From an uncultured Draconibacterium sp. (GTDB lineage: Bacteria; Bacteroidota; Bacteroidia; Bacteroidales; Prolixibacteraceae), in NCBI RefSeq assembly GCF_963675585.1, contig NZ_OY776411.1:563001-627000 (forward strand): a DNA stretch of 64,000 bases, written 5' to 3'. This document shows positions 46,111-54,512 of the stretch, piece after piece. The notes under the pieces were generated by a model. It saw nothing but the letters and a program-made list of their open reading frames with translations, did no database searches and had not been told where the DNA came from. How positions within the stretch are numbered: position 1 is the first letter of the stretch; each line of letters begins with the position of its first letter. A program made the position numbers and the translations under genes.

Positions 46111-46372
46111 CCTGAGTTCGACACTAAAATATTTTCACAGAAAGTCAGATTTGTGTCAGATTTGTTTCGAACATACTGAAGGAATAACGGGTTATTTCAA
46201 AGGATTTTTGGGACAAAGATGGCGTAAATATGACTTTTCGTTTGGACTTTGCTCTTTTTGCCGTAAACTTCCTTCACTTTTCTCGAATTATCCCGATAAT
46301 CCTTCAAAAACCGAAGAAAGTTTATGACTAAAAATAGCGAAAGCTGTGGACATATTTTAAATCGAACTCAGG
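46111..46372. mobile_element. MITE-like element with 11-bp terminal inverted repeats and TAA duplication
   Basis: CCTGAGTTCGA (46111-46121) is perfectly inverted at 46362-46372 (TCGAACTCAGG). Both ends are flanked by TAA (46108-46110 and 46373-46375), fitting a 3-bp target duplication. Both ends continue inward with a similar AAAATAT-type word. The 262 bp contain no transposase or open frame, but have a direct repeat GTCAGATTTGT and the palindrome ATTATCCCGATAAT. It is probably a non-autonomous derivative of an IS elsewhere in the genome. Confidence 0.7.
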
Positions 46373-46426
46373 TAATTAAATTAAAAAAGTTGCAGACAAT
46401 AGTTCAGAGCGACTACTAACACACAA

Positions 46427-47320
46427 TTACCTTTTGTGCTTCTCGTCGTAATCTTTTATTTTTTCAATAACACCGGGCTCAGCATTGTCGTACATTTCCC
46501 GAATAAACGGATCGTTAAATGGCATGGTACGTTCTTCAAAAGCCATGTCATTTACACGTTCAAACAAACGTTCTTTTGCAGCTTTTATATCTTTCCCGTA
46601 AATATGGTACGAGTCGGCATGCCAGTTCATGCGGCCCAGCTTTACTGTTTTACCGGTTTTTTCGGCAACCCCTTTTGCAATTACTTCCTTACTAAATTGT
46701 ATAAATCCAAACATATTCATAAAACTGGCACCCCAGGCATCGTTACTTCTAAATCGAATGTTGCTGTTTAACCAGTACACCCCGTTTTCGTCTTCCAAAA
46801 TACGGTACCAAAGCGATTGCAAACAAGGAGGATCGTAACAAGTCAGATCAAGATTTGGCATCCAGGTTATCATTTGTGCCTGCCGGGTAAATGGTTGCTC
46901 CGACAATTTATTGATCACAAACTCAATCTGATCAACTTTAAACGGGCCAACTTCAGTTGATTCCCCATCAACCAGATCTTTCCAAACACCATAGTTTTTA
47001 AGCCGTCCGTGGTAAGTATATTCCCAACGAGTATCCTTTTCGTCGTTCATATTTTTTACCCAGTGGTTTTTGTAGCCTTTCAGCTCCAGCACATACTCCT
47101 TTAAATCATCAATTCCTCCCGGAAAAGCCATGTGGATCATCGGATCGGTTTCCGGCTCCATTATCGTCATATTCATGGTACAATCAATACTTAAGGGATC
47201 TCCGGGTTTATCGTACTGTGTTTGAAACCGGGTGCCTTTGCCATACAAATAAATAAGTGCTGTTTCATAAGTTTCAGCCAACGATCTTCCGGACACGGTA
47301 ATTACAGGAATGTTTTTCAT
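46427..47320 (-). CDS. Thymidylate-synthase-family protein, divergent
   Basis: The 297-residue protein has the order of ThyA motifs: TCYDPPCLQSLWYRI with the probable catalytic Cys166, then RFRSNDAWGASFMNMFGF (Arg191, Ser192 and Asp194 match the phosphate and folate region) and NWHADSYHIYGKD (the D-x-H-x-Y site). The canonical G-x-P-F-N reads G-A-S-F-M-N with one residue fewer before it, so the Asn that selects dUMP is Met201 or shifted to Asn202. It may be a true thymidylate synthase of an unusual branch or a dCMP/UMP hydroxymethylase or methylase. The ATG at 47320 is preferred to TTG at 47392. No folA gene follows. Confidence 0.72.
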   Translation of the reverse strand: MKNIPVITVSGRSLAETYETALIYLYGKGTRFQTQYDKPGDPLSIDCTMNMTIMEPETDPMIHMAFPGGIDDLKEYVLELKGYKNHWVKNMNDEKDTRWEYTYHGRLKNYGVWKDLVDGESTEVGPFKVDQIEFVINKLSEQPFTRQAQMITWMPNLDLTCYDPPCLQSLWYRILEDENGVYWLNSNIRFRSNDAWGASFMNMFGFIQFSKEVIAKGVAEKTGKTVKLGRMNWHADSYHIYGKDIKAAKERLFERVNDMAFEERTMPFNDPFIREMYDNAEPGVIEKIKDYDEKHKR

Positions 47321-47543
47321 TCTGGAACGTTTAGATTTTATACAACATATTGAAGTTTTTAAAGATAAAAAATTCAACATCATAAGTGCCAATCAGCCTG
47401 GCAAATTAATTAACATCATCTTTGAACAAAAGACTACTTTGCTAATTTTTTTAATAAGTATTTAATTTCTTTAGAATTATTTTTAAATTTCTTTCTATTT
47501 TTATGCACGTAAACTTAATTTTCAAAATCTATTACCAACTAAA

Positions 47544-48815
47544 ATGAATTCTAATAATCAATCAACAAGAAGAAAATTCTTAAAAAGTGCCCTGGCTGCC
47601 GGTGCCGGTTTAACTATCGTTCCGCGCCACGTACTGGGAGGCAATGGTTTTTTGGCCCCGTCTGACCAATTAACGAAAGCAATTATTGGCGTTGGAGGAA
47701 TGGGCCGTGGACACATTCCATACGAAGGAACTAAAGTGGTGGCCATTTGCGATGTTGATAAATTACATCTCGATGAGGCACAAAGTTTAATCGACTATAA
47801 AGTAAAACATTTCAGCGATTTCAGGGAAGTTTGCCAATTGCCCGAAGTTGATATTGTACACATTGCCACACCGCCTCACTGGCATGGTATAATGGCGGTT
47901 GAAGCCGCAAAAGCCGGGAAAGATATCTGGTGCGAAAAACCCATGACCCGAACCATTGGTGAAGGTAAAAAGGTAGTGGAAGCGGTAAATGCGCACGGAC
48001 GTATGTTCCGCCTGAATACATGGTTCCGTTTTAAAGATACTTTTTATGGTCTGGGAACCGATGTAAAACCACTTAAGAAAGTAATTGACAGCGGCATTTT
48101 AGGTTGGCCGCTAAAAGTTACTGTGAGCGGAATTACAGGTTACAACTGGAAGTTTTACTGGAGCGGAGAGCACAATCTTGCTCCCGAACCAATTCCTGAG
48201 AACCTGGATTACAACATGTGGCTGGGACCTGCTCCCTATAAACCGTACAATCATTTACGGGTACATGCCAATTTCCGTGGTTACTGGGATTACGACGGTG
48301 GCGGATTGGGCGACATGGGACAGCACTACCTCGATCCGGTACAGTACATGCTTGGCAAAGACGAAACCAGTCCGGTAAAAATTGAAGTGGATGCACCTCA
48401 GCAACATTACGATGCAGTGGGTTCGTGGAGACGTATTACTTATACATACGCCGATGGTTGCCAGATTATCCTCGACGGTGAAAACCGTGATAAAGATGCG
48501 GCTTATATTGAAGGTCCAAATGGTAAAATATACCAGGGCTTTAAGTCCGACATTCCTAACCTGCAGAGTTTTATTAAAACTTTGCCTGAGCCGGAACCAC
48601 AAATTGGAATATTCTCCGAGTCGGTAAAAACGCGCAAAAAATTTGCCTTAAACGAAATGAACGGATTCCGCTCGGCTACGCTGGTAAACCTTGGAATTGT
48701 GGCAGTTCGTTTGGGACGCACATTGAACTTCGATCCCGATAAACTCGAATTTATAGACGACGAAGGTGCAAACCGTTTGATTAACCAACCCATGCGTGCA
48801 CCGTGGACAATTTAA
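47544..48815 (+). CDS. Tat-exported Gfo/Idh/MocA-family oxidoreductase
   Basis: The 423-residue protein begins with a Tat signal (TRRKFLKSALAAGAG). A Rossmann fold follows with AIIGVGGMGRGHI near residue 48, VVAICDVDKLHLDEA, HIATPPHWHGIMAVEAAKAG and the catalytic WCEKPMTRT (Lys of the E-K-P motif near 134). The C-terminal domain has YWDYDGGGLGDMGQHYLD. Such periplasmic NAD-dependent enzymes oxidise or reduce sugars at C3 in 3-keto-glycoside pathways. The gene after it encodes two DUF1080 (3-keto-disaccharide hydrolase-like) domains, supporting this role. They are 33 bp apart and surely co-transcribed. Confidence 0.9.
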   Translation: MNSNNQSTRRKFLKSALAAGAGLTIVPRHVLGGNGFLAPSDQLTKAIIGVGGMGRGHIPYEGTKVVAICDVDKLHLDEAQSLIDYKVKHFSDFREVCQLPEVDIVHIATPPHWHGIMAVEAAKAGKDIWCEKPMTRTIGEGKKVVEAVNAHGRMFRLNTWFRFKDTFYGLGTDVKPLKKVIDSGILGWPLKVTVSGITGYNWKFYWSGEHNLAPEPIPENLDYNMWLGPAPYKPYNHLRVHANFRGYWDYDGGGLGDMGQHYLDPVQYMLGKDETSPVKIEVDAPQQHYDAVGSWRRITYTYADGCQIILDGENRDKDAAYIEGPNGKIYQGFKSDIPNLQSFIKTLPEPEPQIGIFSESVKTRKKFALNEMNGFRSATLVNLGIVAVRLGRTLNFDPDKLEFIDDEGANRLINQPMRAPWTI

Positions 48816-48848
48816 AGGATTTTTTGTAAACGATTATTGACAATTAAA

Positions 48849-51800
48849 ATGAAGAAAAATATATTCCAATTTCTATCAATCCTTATGCTGGCGGCGTTCA
48901 GTCTGGGGACTTATGCACAAGACAACCGAACGTTCGACACAAAAGTTGCCGATGTGCTGGCACAAATGCCAACCAAAGATCTCAACCATTGCGATAAAGT
49001 GATGAAACAAATTCTGGCTTTGGGACCGGAAGGATTTTCAAAACTTACTGCGCAATTAACTGCTCCCGGTGTTGGCGACGATACTGCTGTACGTTTTGCC
49101 ATAAACAGTTTTGCTCGTTATGCCAGTCAGTTCGGACAATGCGAAGCCAGAACTTTTGCCGAAGATAATTTGCTGAAAGCACTTCAACTACAAAGTGATA
49201 TTGAAGTGAAAACATTTATTCTGAACCAGCTAAATCTGGTTGGAGGTGATAAATCCATCGATGAAATTAAAAGCCTTTTAAACGACGAAAAACTGGTTGA
49301 ACCTGCTACTCAAACCATTTTAATGATTGGTAGCCCAAAATCAGCAAAGTTGTTTATGGAAGCGCTGCAAAATGCCGGACCTAACGCACAAATGACTTTG
49401 GTTCGTGCTTTGGGCGAATTACAATGCAAAAAGGCAGTTTCTCTTGTCACGCCATTTGTAACATCCGAGTCGACTTCGAAGCAAAAAACAGCTTTAACAG
49501 CCCTTGCAAATATTGCATCTCCCGAATCGTACAAAGTTCTTTTAAAAGCTGCTTCATCAGTTAATTTTAAATACGAAGCAAGCAATGCAGCCGAATCGTT
49601 TATTCATTACACTAACCGACTGGGTGAACAGAACGAGTTGGAGCTAATGAGAAAAGCCTGCAAAACAATTTTTAAAGCAAACTCCTCTACCGAGCTTTTG
49701 CATAACTATTCCGCAGCATTAAGTATTTATGCAAAATATTTAGGTTACGAAGCTACTCCGCTTTTGCTCGGTGCAGTTGATAACAGCAACAAAGCATTCC
49801 GATATTCAGTACTAAACACTGCCGAAAACCTGGGAGGAATTGCAGATACACGCCAGTGGATTTCCAGGGGAGAAACTGCATCGCCGGAAATTAAAGCCGA
49901 TATAATCTCTATGTTGGGCCGCCGCGGATGTACTCTGGCAAGTGAGTTTATTGCTGAGAACCTGAATTCTGCATCGGATGCAGTGCGGCAGGAGTCAATT
50001 GTAGCTTTGGGAAAATTAGAGGAAAACAAAGCCATTCCAGCTTTGGTTAATCATTTAGCCACAGGTAAGGATATTAAGACAAGTAAAACGGTATTAAACC
50101 TTTTACTGGACAAAGCACATTTATATCAGATTGCCGACCAGCTATCAGAAACATCAGGAAAAACACGGGCTGCCTTTATTGATTTAGTGGCTGCAAAAGC
50201 CGGCACACAATATTTCTCCGAAATTGTAAGCTTCACCTCATCAAACGATGCAATTGAAAAAGCAGCTGCCTTTAAAGCTTTGAAACGTGTTTCGGACTAC
50301 GAAGATACCGACCAACTGCTTCACTTATTACTCACCGTTTCTGACAGTACCGAAATAAGTGAAACACAAATGGCAATTGTTGCAGCCACTGCAGGTGTTG
50401 AGGCCGAAAAATTAGCAAGCGGGAAAGTTTTAAGCGCATTAAAATCGACTCCTAAAAAAGAACGTATTATTGCAATTCTACCGGAAATTGGCGGATCGGT
50501 TGCACTGGCAACGGTTACTCAAAGTTTTAACACATCAGGTGGTACTTTAAAAAAGGCTTCTTTTGTAGCCTTAAGCAACTGGAAAGATTATTCAGCATCA
50601 ACAGCGCTTTACTCCATTTGTAAAACATACGACGGAGAATTCAGGGAAAAGGCTTTCACAAGCTTTGTGCGTATGGTGCGCACTGCAGAACTTCCGGACG
50701 ACCAGAAACTTTTGCAGTACCGAAAAATTATGCCTCACGCCTCTTCAAACGATGATAAAAACAATGTGATTTCGTCCATTGGAGCTTTAAAAACATTCTT
50801 ATCGGCGGTTTACCTGGAACAATTTCTCGACGAAAAAGAATTGGCAGAGGCAAGCTCGCGTTCGATTATGCAAATTGTATTGCCCAACAACAACGAAAAC
50901 AATGGTTTATCGGGCGATATAGTTCGAAGGATTTTAAGCAAAGCCGAAGAAGCCTTAAGCGGAGAAGACAGCCAATACGACAAAATCAACATGAAAAAAT
51001 ACCTGGATGAAATGCCTTCGGGGAAAGGTTATGTTTCGATGTTCAATGGCAAAAACCTGGACGGCTGGCAAGGTATGCTTTTGGATGGAAATCCTATTGC
51101 AATTTCGAAGTTAAGCGATAAAGAGCGTGCGAAAGCGCAAGCAGAAGCCAACCTGAAAATGGTGGAAAACTGGAGTGTAAAAGATGGTAAAATTGTATTC
51201 AGCGGAAATGGGCACAACCTTGTTTCAACTAAAAATTACAAAGATTTTGAAATGATTGTGGACTGGCTGATCACCAAAAAAGGCGACAGCGGAATTTATC
51301 TTCGCGGTACTCCACAGGTACAGATTTGGGATACGTCGCGTGTTGAAGTTGGTGCGCAGGTTGGCTCGGGCGGTTTATACAACAACAATGCCGACAATGT
51401 GCGCGATCCGCTGAAAGTAGCCGACAACCCGATTGATGAATGGAACACTTTCCGCATTACAATGATTGGCGAGAATGTTACTGTTTATTTAAACGGAGAG
51501 TTGGTGGTTGACAATGTAAAAATGGATAACTACTGGGACCGCAGCATTCCAATTTTCAGCGAAGGAACCATTGAATTGCAGGCACATGGCAACGAACTGG
51601 CATTCCGCGACGTGTATGTTCGTGAGATTAAAACCGAGGAAATTGGATTAACCGATGACGAGATCAGCAACGGATTTGTATCGCTTTTTAACGGCAAAAA
51701 CCTGGATGGCTGGCAAGGAAATAAAACCGATTATTATGCCAAAAACGGCGAATTGGTAGTAAATCCTAAAATGGGTGGACACGGCAACCTTTTTACCGAA

Positions 51801-52250
51801 AAGGAATACAGCGATTTTGTTTTTCGCTTCGAATTTAAATTAACTCCCGGCGCCAACAACGGCCTTGGAATTCGGGCACCGCTTGAAGGTGATGCGGCAT
51901 ATGTAGGCATGGAATTGCAAATTCTGGACAATACAGCTCCCATTTATGCGAACTTAAAAGAATACCAGTACCACGGTTCGGTTTATGGAACTATTGCAGC
52001 CAAACGTGGTTATTTGAATCCGGTTGGAGAATGGAATTCGCAGGAAGTAATTGTGAAAGGCAGCAAAATAAAGATCACTTTAAATGGTGAAGTAATTTTG
52101 GACGGCGACATTAGCGATGCCCGCGAAAAAGGAACAAAAGACGGACATGAACACCCGGGATTAAAACGCGAAAAAGGATTTATCGGATTCCTGGGACATG
52201 GATCGGAATTGTTTTTCAGGAATATTAGAATCAAAGATTTACATAAGTAG
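48849..52250 (+). CDS. Secreted HEAT-repeat protein with two DUF1080 (3-keto-glycoside hydrolase-like) domains
   Basis: The 1133-residue protein has a Sec signal (MLAAFSLGTYAQ), then about 700 residues of alpha-helical HEAT-like repeats (NSFARYASQFG, KTALTALANIASPESYKVLL, RQESIVALGKLEENKAIPAL). Two DUF1080 lectin-like domains follow, from about 727 (VSMFNGKNLDGWQGM) and 941 (VSLFNGKNLDGWQGN). DUF1080 proteins fold like laminarinases, and some hydrolyse 3-keto-disaccharides. The double domain on a HEAT scaffold suggests a surface or periplasmic complex rather than a simple enzyme. The ATG at 48849 is preferred to TTG at 48837. It is coupled to the Gfo/Idh gene. Confidence 0.88.
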   Translation: MKKNIFQFLSILMLAAFSLGTYAQDNRTFDTKVADVLAQMPTKDLNHCDKVMKQILALGPEGFSKLTAQLTAPGVGDDTAVRFAINSFARYASQFGQCEARTFAEDNLLKALQLQSDIEVKTFILNQLNLVGGDKSIDEIKSLLNDEKLVEPATQTILMIGSPKSAKLFMEALQNAGPNAQMTLVRALGELQCKKAVSLVTPFVTSESTSKQKTALTALANIASPESYKVLLKAASSVNFKYEASNAAESFIHYTNRLGEQNELELMRKACKTIFKANSSTELLHNYSAALSIYAKYLGYEATPLLLGAVDNSNKAFRYSVLNTAENLGGIADTRQWISRGETASPEIKADIISMLGRRGCTLASEFIAENLNSASDAVRQESIVALGKLEENKAIPALVNHLATGKDIKTSKTVLNLLLDKAHLYQIADQLSETSGKTRAAFIDLVAAKAGTQYFSEIVSFTSSNDAIEKAAAFKALKRVSDYEDTDQLLHLLLTVSDSTEISETQMAIVAATAGVEAEKLASGKVLSALKSTPKKERIIAILPEIGGSVALATVTQSFNTSGGTLKKASFVALSNWKDYSASTALYSICKTYDGEFREKAFTSFVRMVRTAELPDDQKLLQYRKIMPHASSNDDKNNVISSIGALKTFLSAVYLEQFLDEKELAEASSRSIMQIVLPNNNENNGLSGDIVRRILSKAEEALSGEDSQYDKINMKKYLDEMPSGKGYVSMFNGKNLDGWQGMLLDGNPIAISKLSDKERAKAQAEANLKMVENWSVKDGKIVFSGNGHNLVSTKNYKDFEMIVDWLITKKGDSGIYLRGTPQVQIWDTSRVEVGAQVGSGGLYNNNADNVRDPLKVADNPIDEWNTFRITMIGENVTVYLNGELVVDNVKMDNYWDRSIPIFSEGTIELQAHGNELAFRDVYVREIKTEEIGLTDDEISNGFVSLFNGKNLDGWQGNKTDYYAKNGELVVNPKMGGHGNLFTEKEYSDFVFRFEFKLTPGANNGLGIRAPLEGDAAYVGMELQILDNTAPIYANLKEYQYHGSVYGTIAAKRGYLNPVGEWNSQEVIVKGSKIKITLNGEVILDGDISDAREKGTKDGHEHPGLKREKGFIGFLGHGSELFFRNIRIKDLHK

Positions 52251-52276
52251 CTTTTTTCAGTAATTTAAAAGTTAAA

Positions 52277-52307
52277 CGCCATCTTCTCTTCGGGGAAGGT
52301 GGTTTTT
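52277..52307 (+). terminator. Terminator after the DUF1080 gene
   Basis: CCATCTTC pairs with GAAGGTGG (one G-T pair) around a TCTTCGGG loop, followed by six T, about 30 nt after the stop at 52250. Confidence 0.75.
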
Positions 52308-52322
52308 TATACTTCATAAAAC

Positions 52323-52367
52323 AAAGATGCCATCTTTATCTACATGAAGAATAAAGATGGCATCTTT
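52323..52367. terminator. 17-bp perfect inverted repeat between convergent genes
   Basis: AAAGATGCCATCTTTAT (52323-52339) is perfectly inverted at 52351-52367 around an 11-nt loop. It lies 26 nt beyond the end of the minus-strand PhnA-like gene and after the DUF1080 terminator, so it probably ends transcription from the minus side. Confidence 0.7.
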
Positions 52368-52392
52368 TATGATTTCGAAAAATAGTGTTTGT

Positions 52393-52971
52393 TTAATTCT
52401 TCTTCACGTACTGCGTTAAAATAACAATTTGCTGTCCGCTTACTTTTCCTTCAATCTGCTCGGGATTATCGTGAACCAGCGAAATGTTACGCACGGCAGT
52501 TCCGCGTTTTGCAGTAAATCCACCCCCTTTAACATTCAGGTCTTTTATCAGCACCACCGTGTCGCCCGCTTGTAAAACAGCGCCGTTGCTATCTAAATGC
52601 CGAATCACCTCATCCGGATCGATTCCCTCGCCGGTGGCTGCTGCCCAGGCTTGCAATTCTTCATCCAGGTACAACATATCTAATAAATCCTGTGGCCAAC
52701 CTTCGGCTTTTAAGCGATTTAACATTCTCCAGGCTACCACTTGTACCGCCGGAACTGTGCTCCACATACTGTCGTTTAAACAGCGCCAGTGGTTGGCATC
52801 CATGGTTTCGGGATTATCGATTTGTCCTGAACAAACTGAACAAATGTAAATGCTATCCTTTTCACTCTCCTGTGTTGCCGGAGCAACGGTGTAAACACCT
52901 AAATTATCTGATGAACCGCAAATTTCGCAAACCGAATTACTGCGTTTCACCAATTCTCTTTCTATACTCAT
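52393..52971 (-). CDS. PhnA/YjdM-like zinc-ribbon protein
   Basis: The 192-residue protein begins with a zinc ribbon (CEICGSSDNL near 14-23 and YICSVCSGQID near 42-52). Its C-terminal part, LQAGDTVVLIKDLNVKGGGFTAKRGT and VRNISLVHDNPEQIEGKV (in two pieces), is the PhnA/YjdM domain. In spite of the name the E. coli protein has no shown role in alkylphosphonate use, and related proteins are often found without phosphonate genes, as here. It is longer than E. coli YjdM (111 residues) by the middle helical segment (VPAVQVVAWRMLNRLKAEGW). Function unknown, family secure. Confidence 0.87.
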   Translation of the reverse strand: MSIERELVKRSNSVCEICGSSDNLGVYTVAPATQESEKDSIYICSVCSGQIDNPETMDANHWRCLNDSMWSTVPAVQVVAWRMLNRLKAEGWPQDLLDMLYLDEELQAWAAATGEGIDPDEVIRHLDSNGAVLQAGDTVVLIKDLNVKGGGFTAKRGTAVRNISLVHDNPEQIEGKVSGQQIVILTQYVKKN

Positions 52972-53108
52972 TTAATTATTTGAATAATGTTCCATCACTC
53001 CGTCTGCCTTTTGACGGATTCGGAATCGATTTATGAAGATGCTGAAACAAGTTCAGCATGACGTAACTGTTTTTCTTCAACCTTCTGCCTTCAACCTTCT
53101 GCCTTTCT
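52972..53108. repeat. REP-like hairpin and tandem words between phnA-like gene and trpS
   Basis: ATGCTGAAACAAGTTCAGCAT (shown by its arms ATGCTGAA and TTCAGCAT) is a hairpin of a type scattered in Bacteroidota genomes. It is followed by the tandem word CTTCAACCTTCTGC twice. No gene. Confidence 0.5.
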
Positions 53109-54110
53109 TTAAAACAACTTCTTAAAACCAATTACGTCTTTTACTTCCTGAAGCGTTTTTGCTGCCGACTCACGTGCTTTTTCAGCGCCCATTCGAGCTA
53201 CTTTTGCAAGGTATTCATCGTCTTTCAAAATTTCAATAATACGTTCGCGGATTGGTGCTGTGTAGGCAACAATATCTTCGGCAAGCTGTTTTTTGAGATC
53301 TCCGTAACGAATTTCACATTTGTTGTACAATTCGTCGAAATGTGCCACAGTATCAGGCGTTGAAACAATGTCCATCAGGGTAAACAGGTTTTGAATTACC
53401 TCCGGCTTTTTCTGGTTCATTTCTGTTGGTCCCGAATCGGTAACTGCACGCATCACTTTTTTACGAATCGATTTTGGATCTTCGTAAAGATTAATTGCAT
53501 TTCCTTCCGATTTGCCCATTTTACCGCTTCCGTCCAAACCGGGTACTTTAATCATATCGCCACCGCCAAAAGTAAACGGACGAGGTGTTGGAAATACATC
53601 GGCTTTGTACATGCGGTTAAAACGTTTCGCAAATTTACGAGCCATTTCAAGGTTTTGTTCCTGGTCTTTTCCAACCGGCACAAAATGCGCTTTATGAATA
53701 ATAATATCAGAAGCCATTAAAACCGGGTAAGTCAGCAAACCTGCGTTTACGTTGTCCGGATTCTGGCGGGCTTTGTCTTTAAACGATGTTGTACGTTCCA
53801 GTTCTCCCAGGTAGGCATTCATATTTAACAAAGCATACAACTCCGAAACCTCGGGAACATCACTTTGAATAAAAATGGTTGCTTTTTCAGGATCGATACC
53901 GCATGCCAAATATTCGGCCAACACCTGGCGCACACCTGATTGCAAATTTTCAGGTGTTGGATGTGTGGTTAAAGAGTGAATATCAGCAATAAAAAAGTAG
54001 CAGTTAAAATCGTCCTGCATTTTTAAAAAATTCTGCACGGCTCCAAAATAGTTACCAAGGTGCAAATATCCTGTCGGTCTAATACCGCTTACAACTGTCG
54101 GTTTATTCAT
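53109..54110 (-). CDS. trpS: Tryptophanyl-tRNA synthetase
   Basis: The 333-residue class I synthetase charges tRNA-Trp. It has TVVSGIRPTGYLHLGNYFGA with the HIGH-like motif (LHLGN), FIQSDVPEVSELY, PVLMASDIIIHKAHFVPVGKDQEQ and GSGKMGKSEGNAINL with the KMSKS-like loop. Length is normal. It has a clear promoter of its own and is divergent from a Trp-codon leader and trpB2, so two Trp-related genes share one intergenic region. Confidence 0.97.
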   Translation of the reverse strand: MNKPTVVSGIRPTGYLHLGNYFGAVQNFLKMQDDFNCYFFIADIHSLTTHPTPENLQSGVRQVLAEYLACGIDPEKATIFIQSDVPEVSELYALLNMNAYLGELERTTSFKDKARQNPDNVNAGLLTYPVLMASDIIIHKAHFVPVGKDQEQNLEMARKFAKRFNRMYKADVFPTPRPFTFGGGDMIKVPGLDGSGKMGKSEGNAINLYEDPKSIRKKVMRAVTDSGPTEMNQKKPEVIQNLFTLMDIVSTPDTVAHFDELYNKCEIRYGDLKKQLAEDIVAYTAPIRERIIEILKDDEYLAKVARMGAEKARESAAKTLQEVKDVIGFKKLF

Positions 54111-54171
54111 TTTTTCGTTTTTTCATCGGGCGTATGGTTTGAAACAGAGCCCTCTGATTTTTAAGTAGCTG

Positions 54172-54201
54172 CAAAAATAGACATTCAAGTTGAAAGGCAA
54201 A
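54172..54201 (-). promoter_or_regulatory. Promoter of trpS
   Basis: Read on the minus strand, TTTG (54198-54201), 18 bp, TATTTTTG (54172-54179) fits the Bacteroidetes TTTG-N18-TAnnTTTG pattern. It lies 62 bp before the trpS start. Confidence 0.6.
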
Positions 54202-54348
54202 ATCAAAAAGTAAGGTAGTTGATATTATTCGCTTCATTATTTGTTTTGACTTAACAAACCTTAAGCTATTTCGTGCAGAAATTGAAGGGGATATTATTTG
54301 CATGATTCGAAAATATGGTTAGTTTTATAGTCTGAATAAGAGAGATAT

Positions 54349-54438
54349 ATGTACAAAATGCCTTTATACGGAAAAGAGTGGCACTGGCGTAACGTAAAAA
54401 TGGAAACGCGGGAGGATGCTATTATTTTTCGGACATAG
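54349..54438 (+). CDS. Putative Trp leader peptide (29 aa) of trpB2
   Basis: An ATG at 54349 opens a 29-codon frame ending at TAG 54436-54438. Codons 11 and 13 are TGG (54379-54381 and 54385-54387), in the context KEWHWRN. A strong terminator hairpin begins 7 nt after the stop and the trpB2 ATG is 74 nt after it. This is the layout of a transcription-attenuation leader: ribosomes stalling at the Trp codons when charged tRNA-Trp is scarce would alter the hairpin. I found only a weak alternative pairing (GCGTAAC at 54387-54393 with GTTGCGC at 54455-54461), so the switch mechanism is unproven. A near-consensus TATTATTTG at 54292-54300 could be the promoter. Confidence 0.6.
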   Translation: MYKMPLYGKEWHWRNVKMETREDAIIFRT

Positions 54439-54445
54439 GCTGAAG

Positions 54446-54483
54446 AAGGGATTTGTTGCGCGCGCAACGAATCCCTTTTTTTT
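54446..54483 (+). terminator. Intrinsic terminator between leader peptide and trpB2 (attenuator)
   Basis: AAGGGATTTGTTGCG (54446-54460) pairs with CGCAACGAATCCCTT (54463-54477) with one T-G mismatch, followed by eight T (54476-54483). It lies 30 nt before the trpB2 ATG and directly after the leader stop, so read-through must be regulated for trpB2 to be made. Confidence 0.85.
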
Positions 54484-54512
54484 GTAAAAAATTAATCCAA
54501 AAAATAAAAATC

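Noticed and set aside
54453..54512. Earlier TTG start for trpB2
   Set aside because: It would begin inside the terminator stem and adds 20 residues not found in TrpB2; the ATG at 54513 is better.
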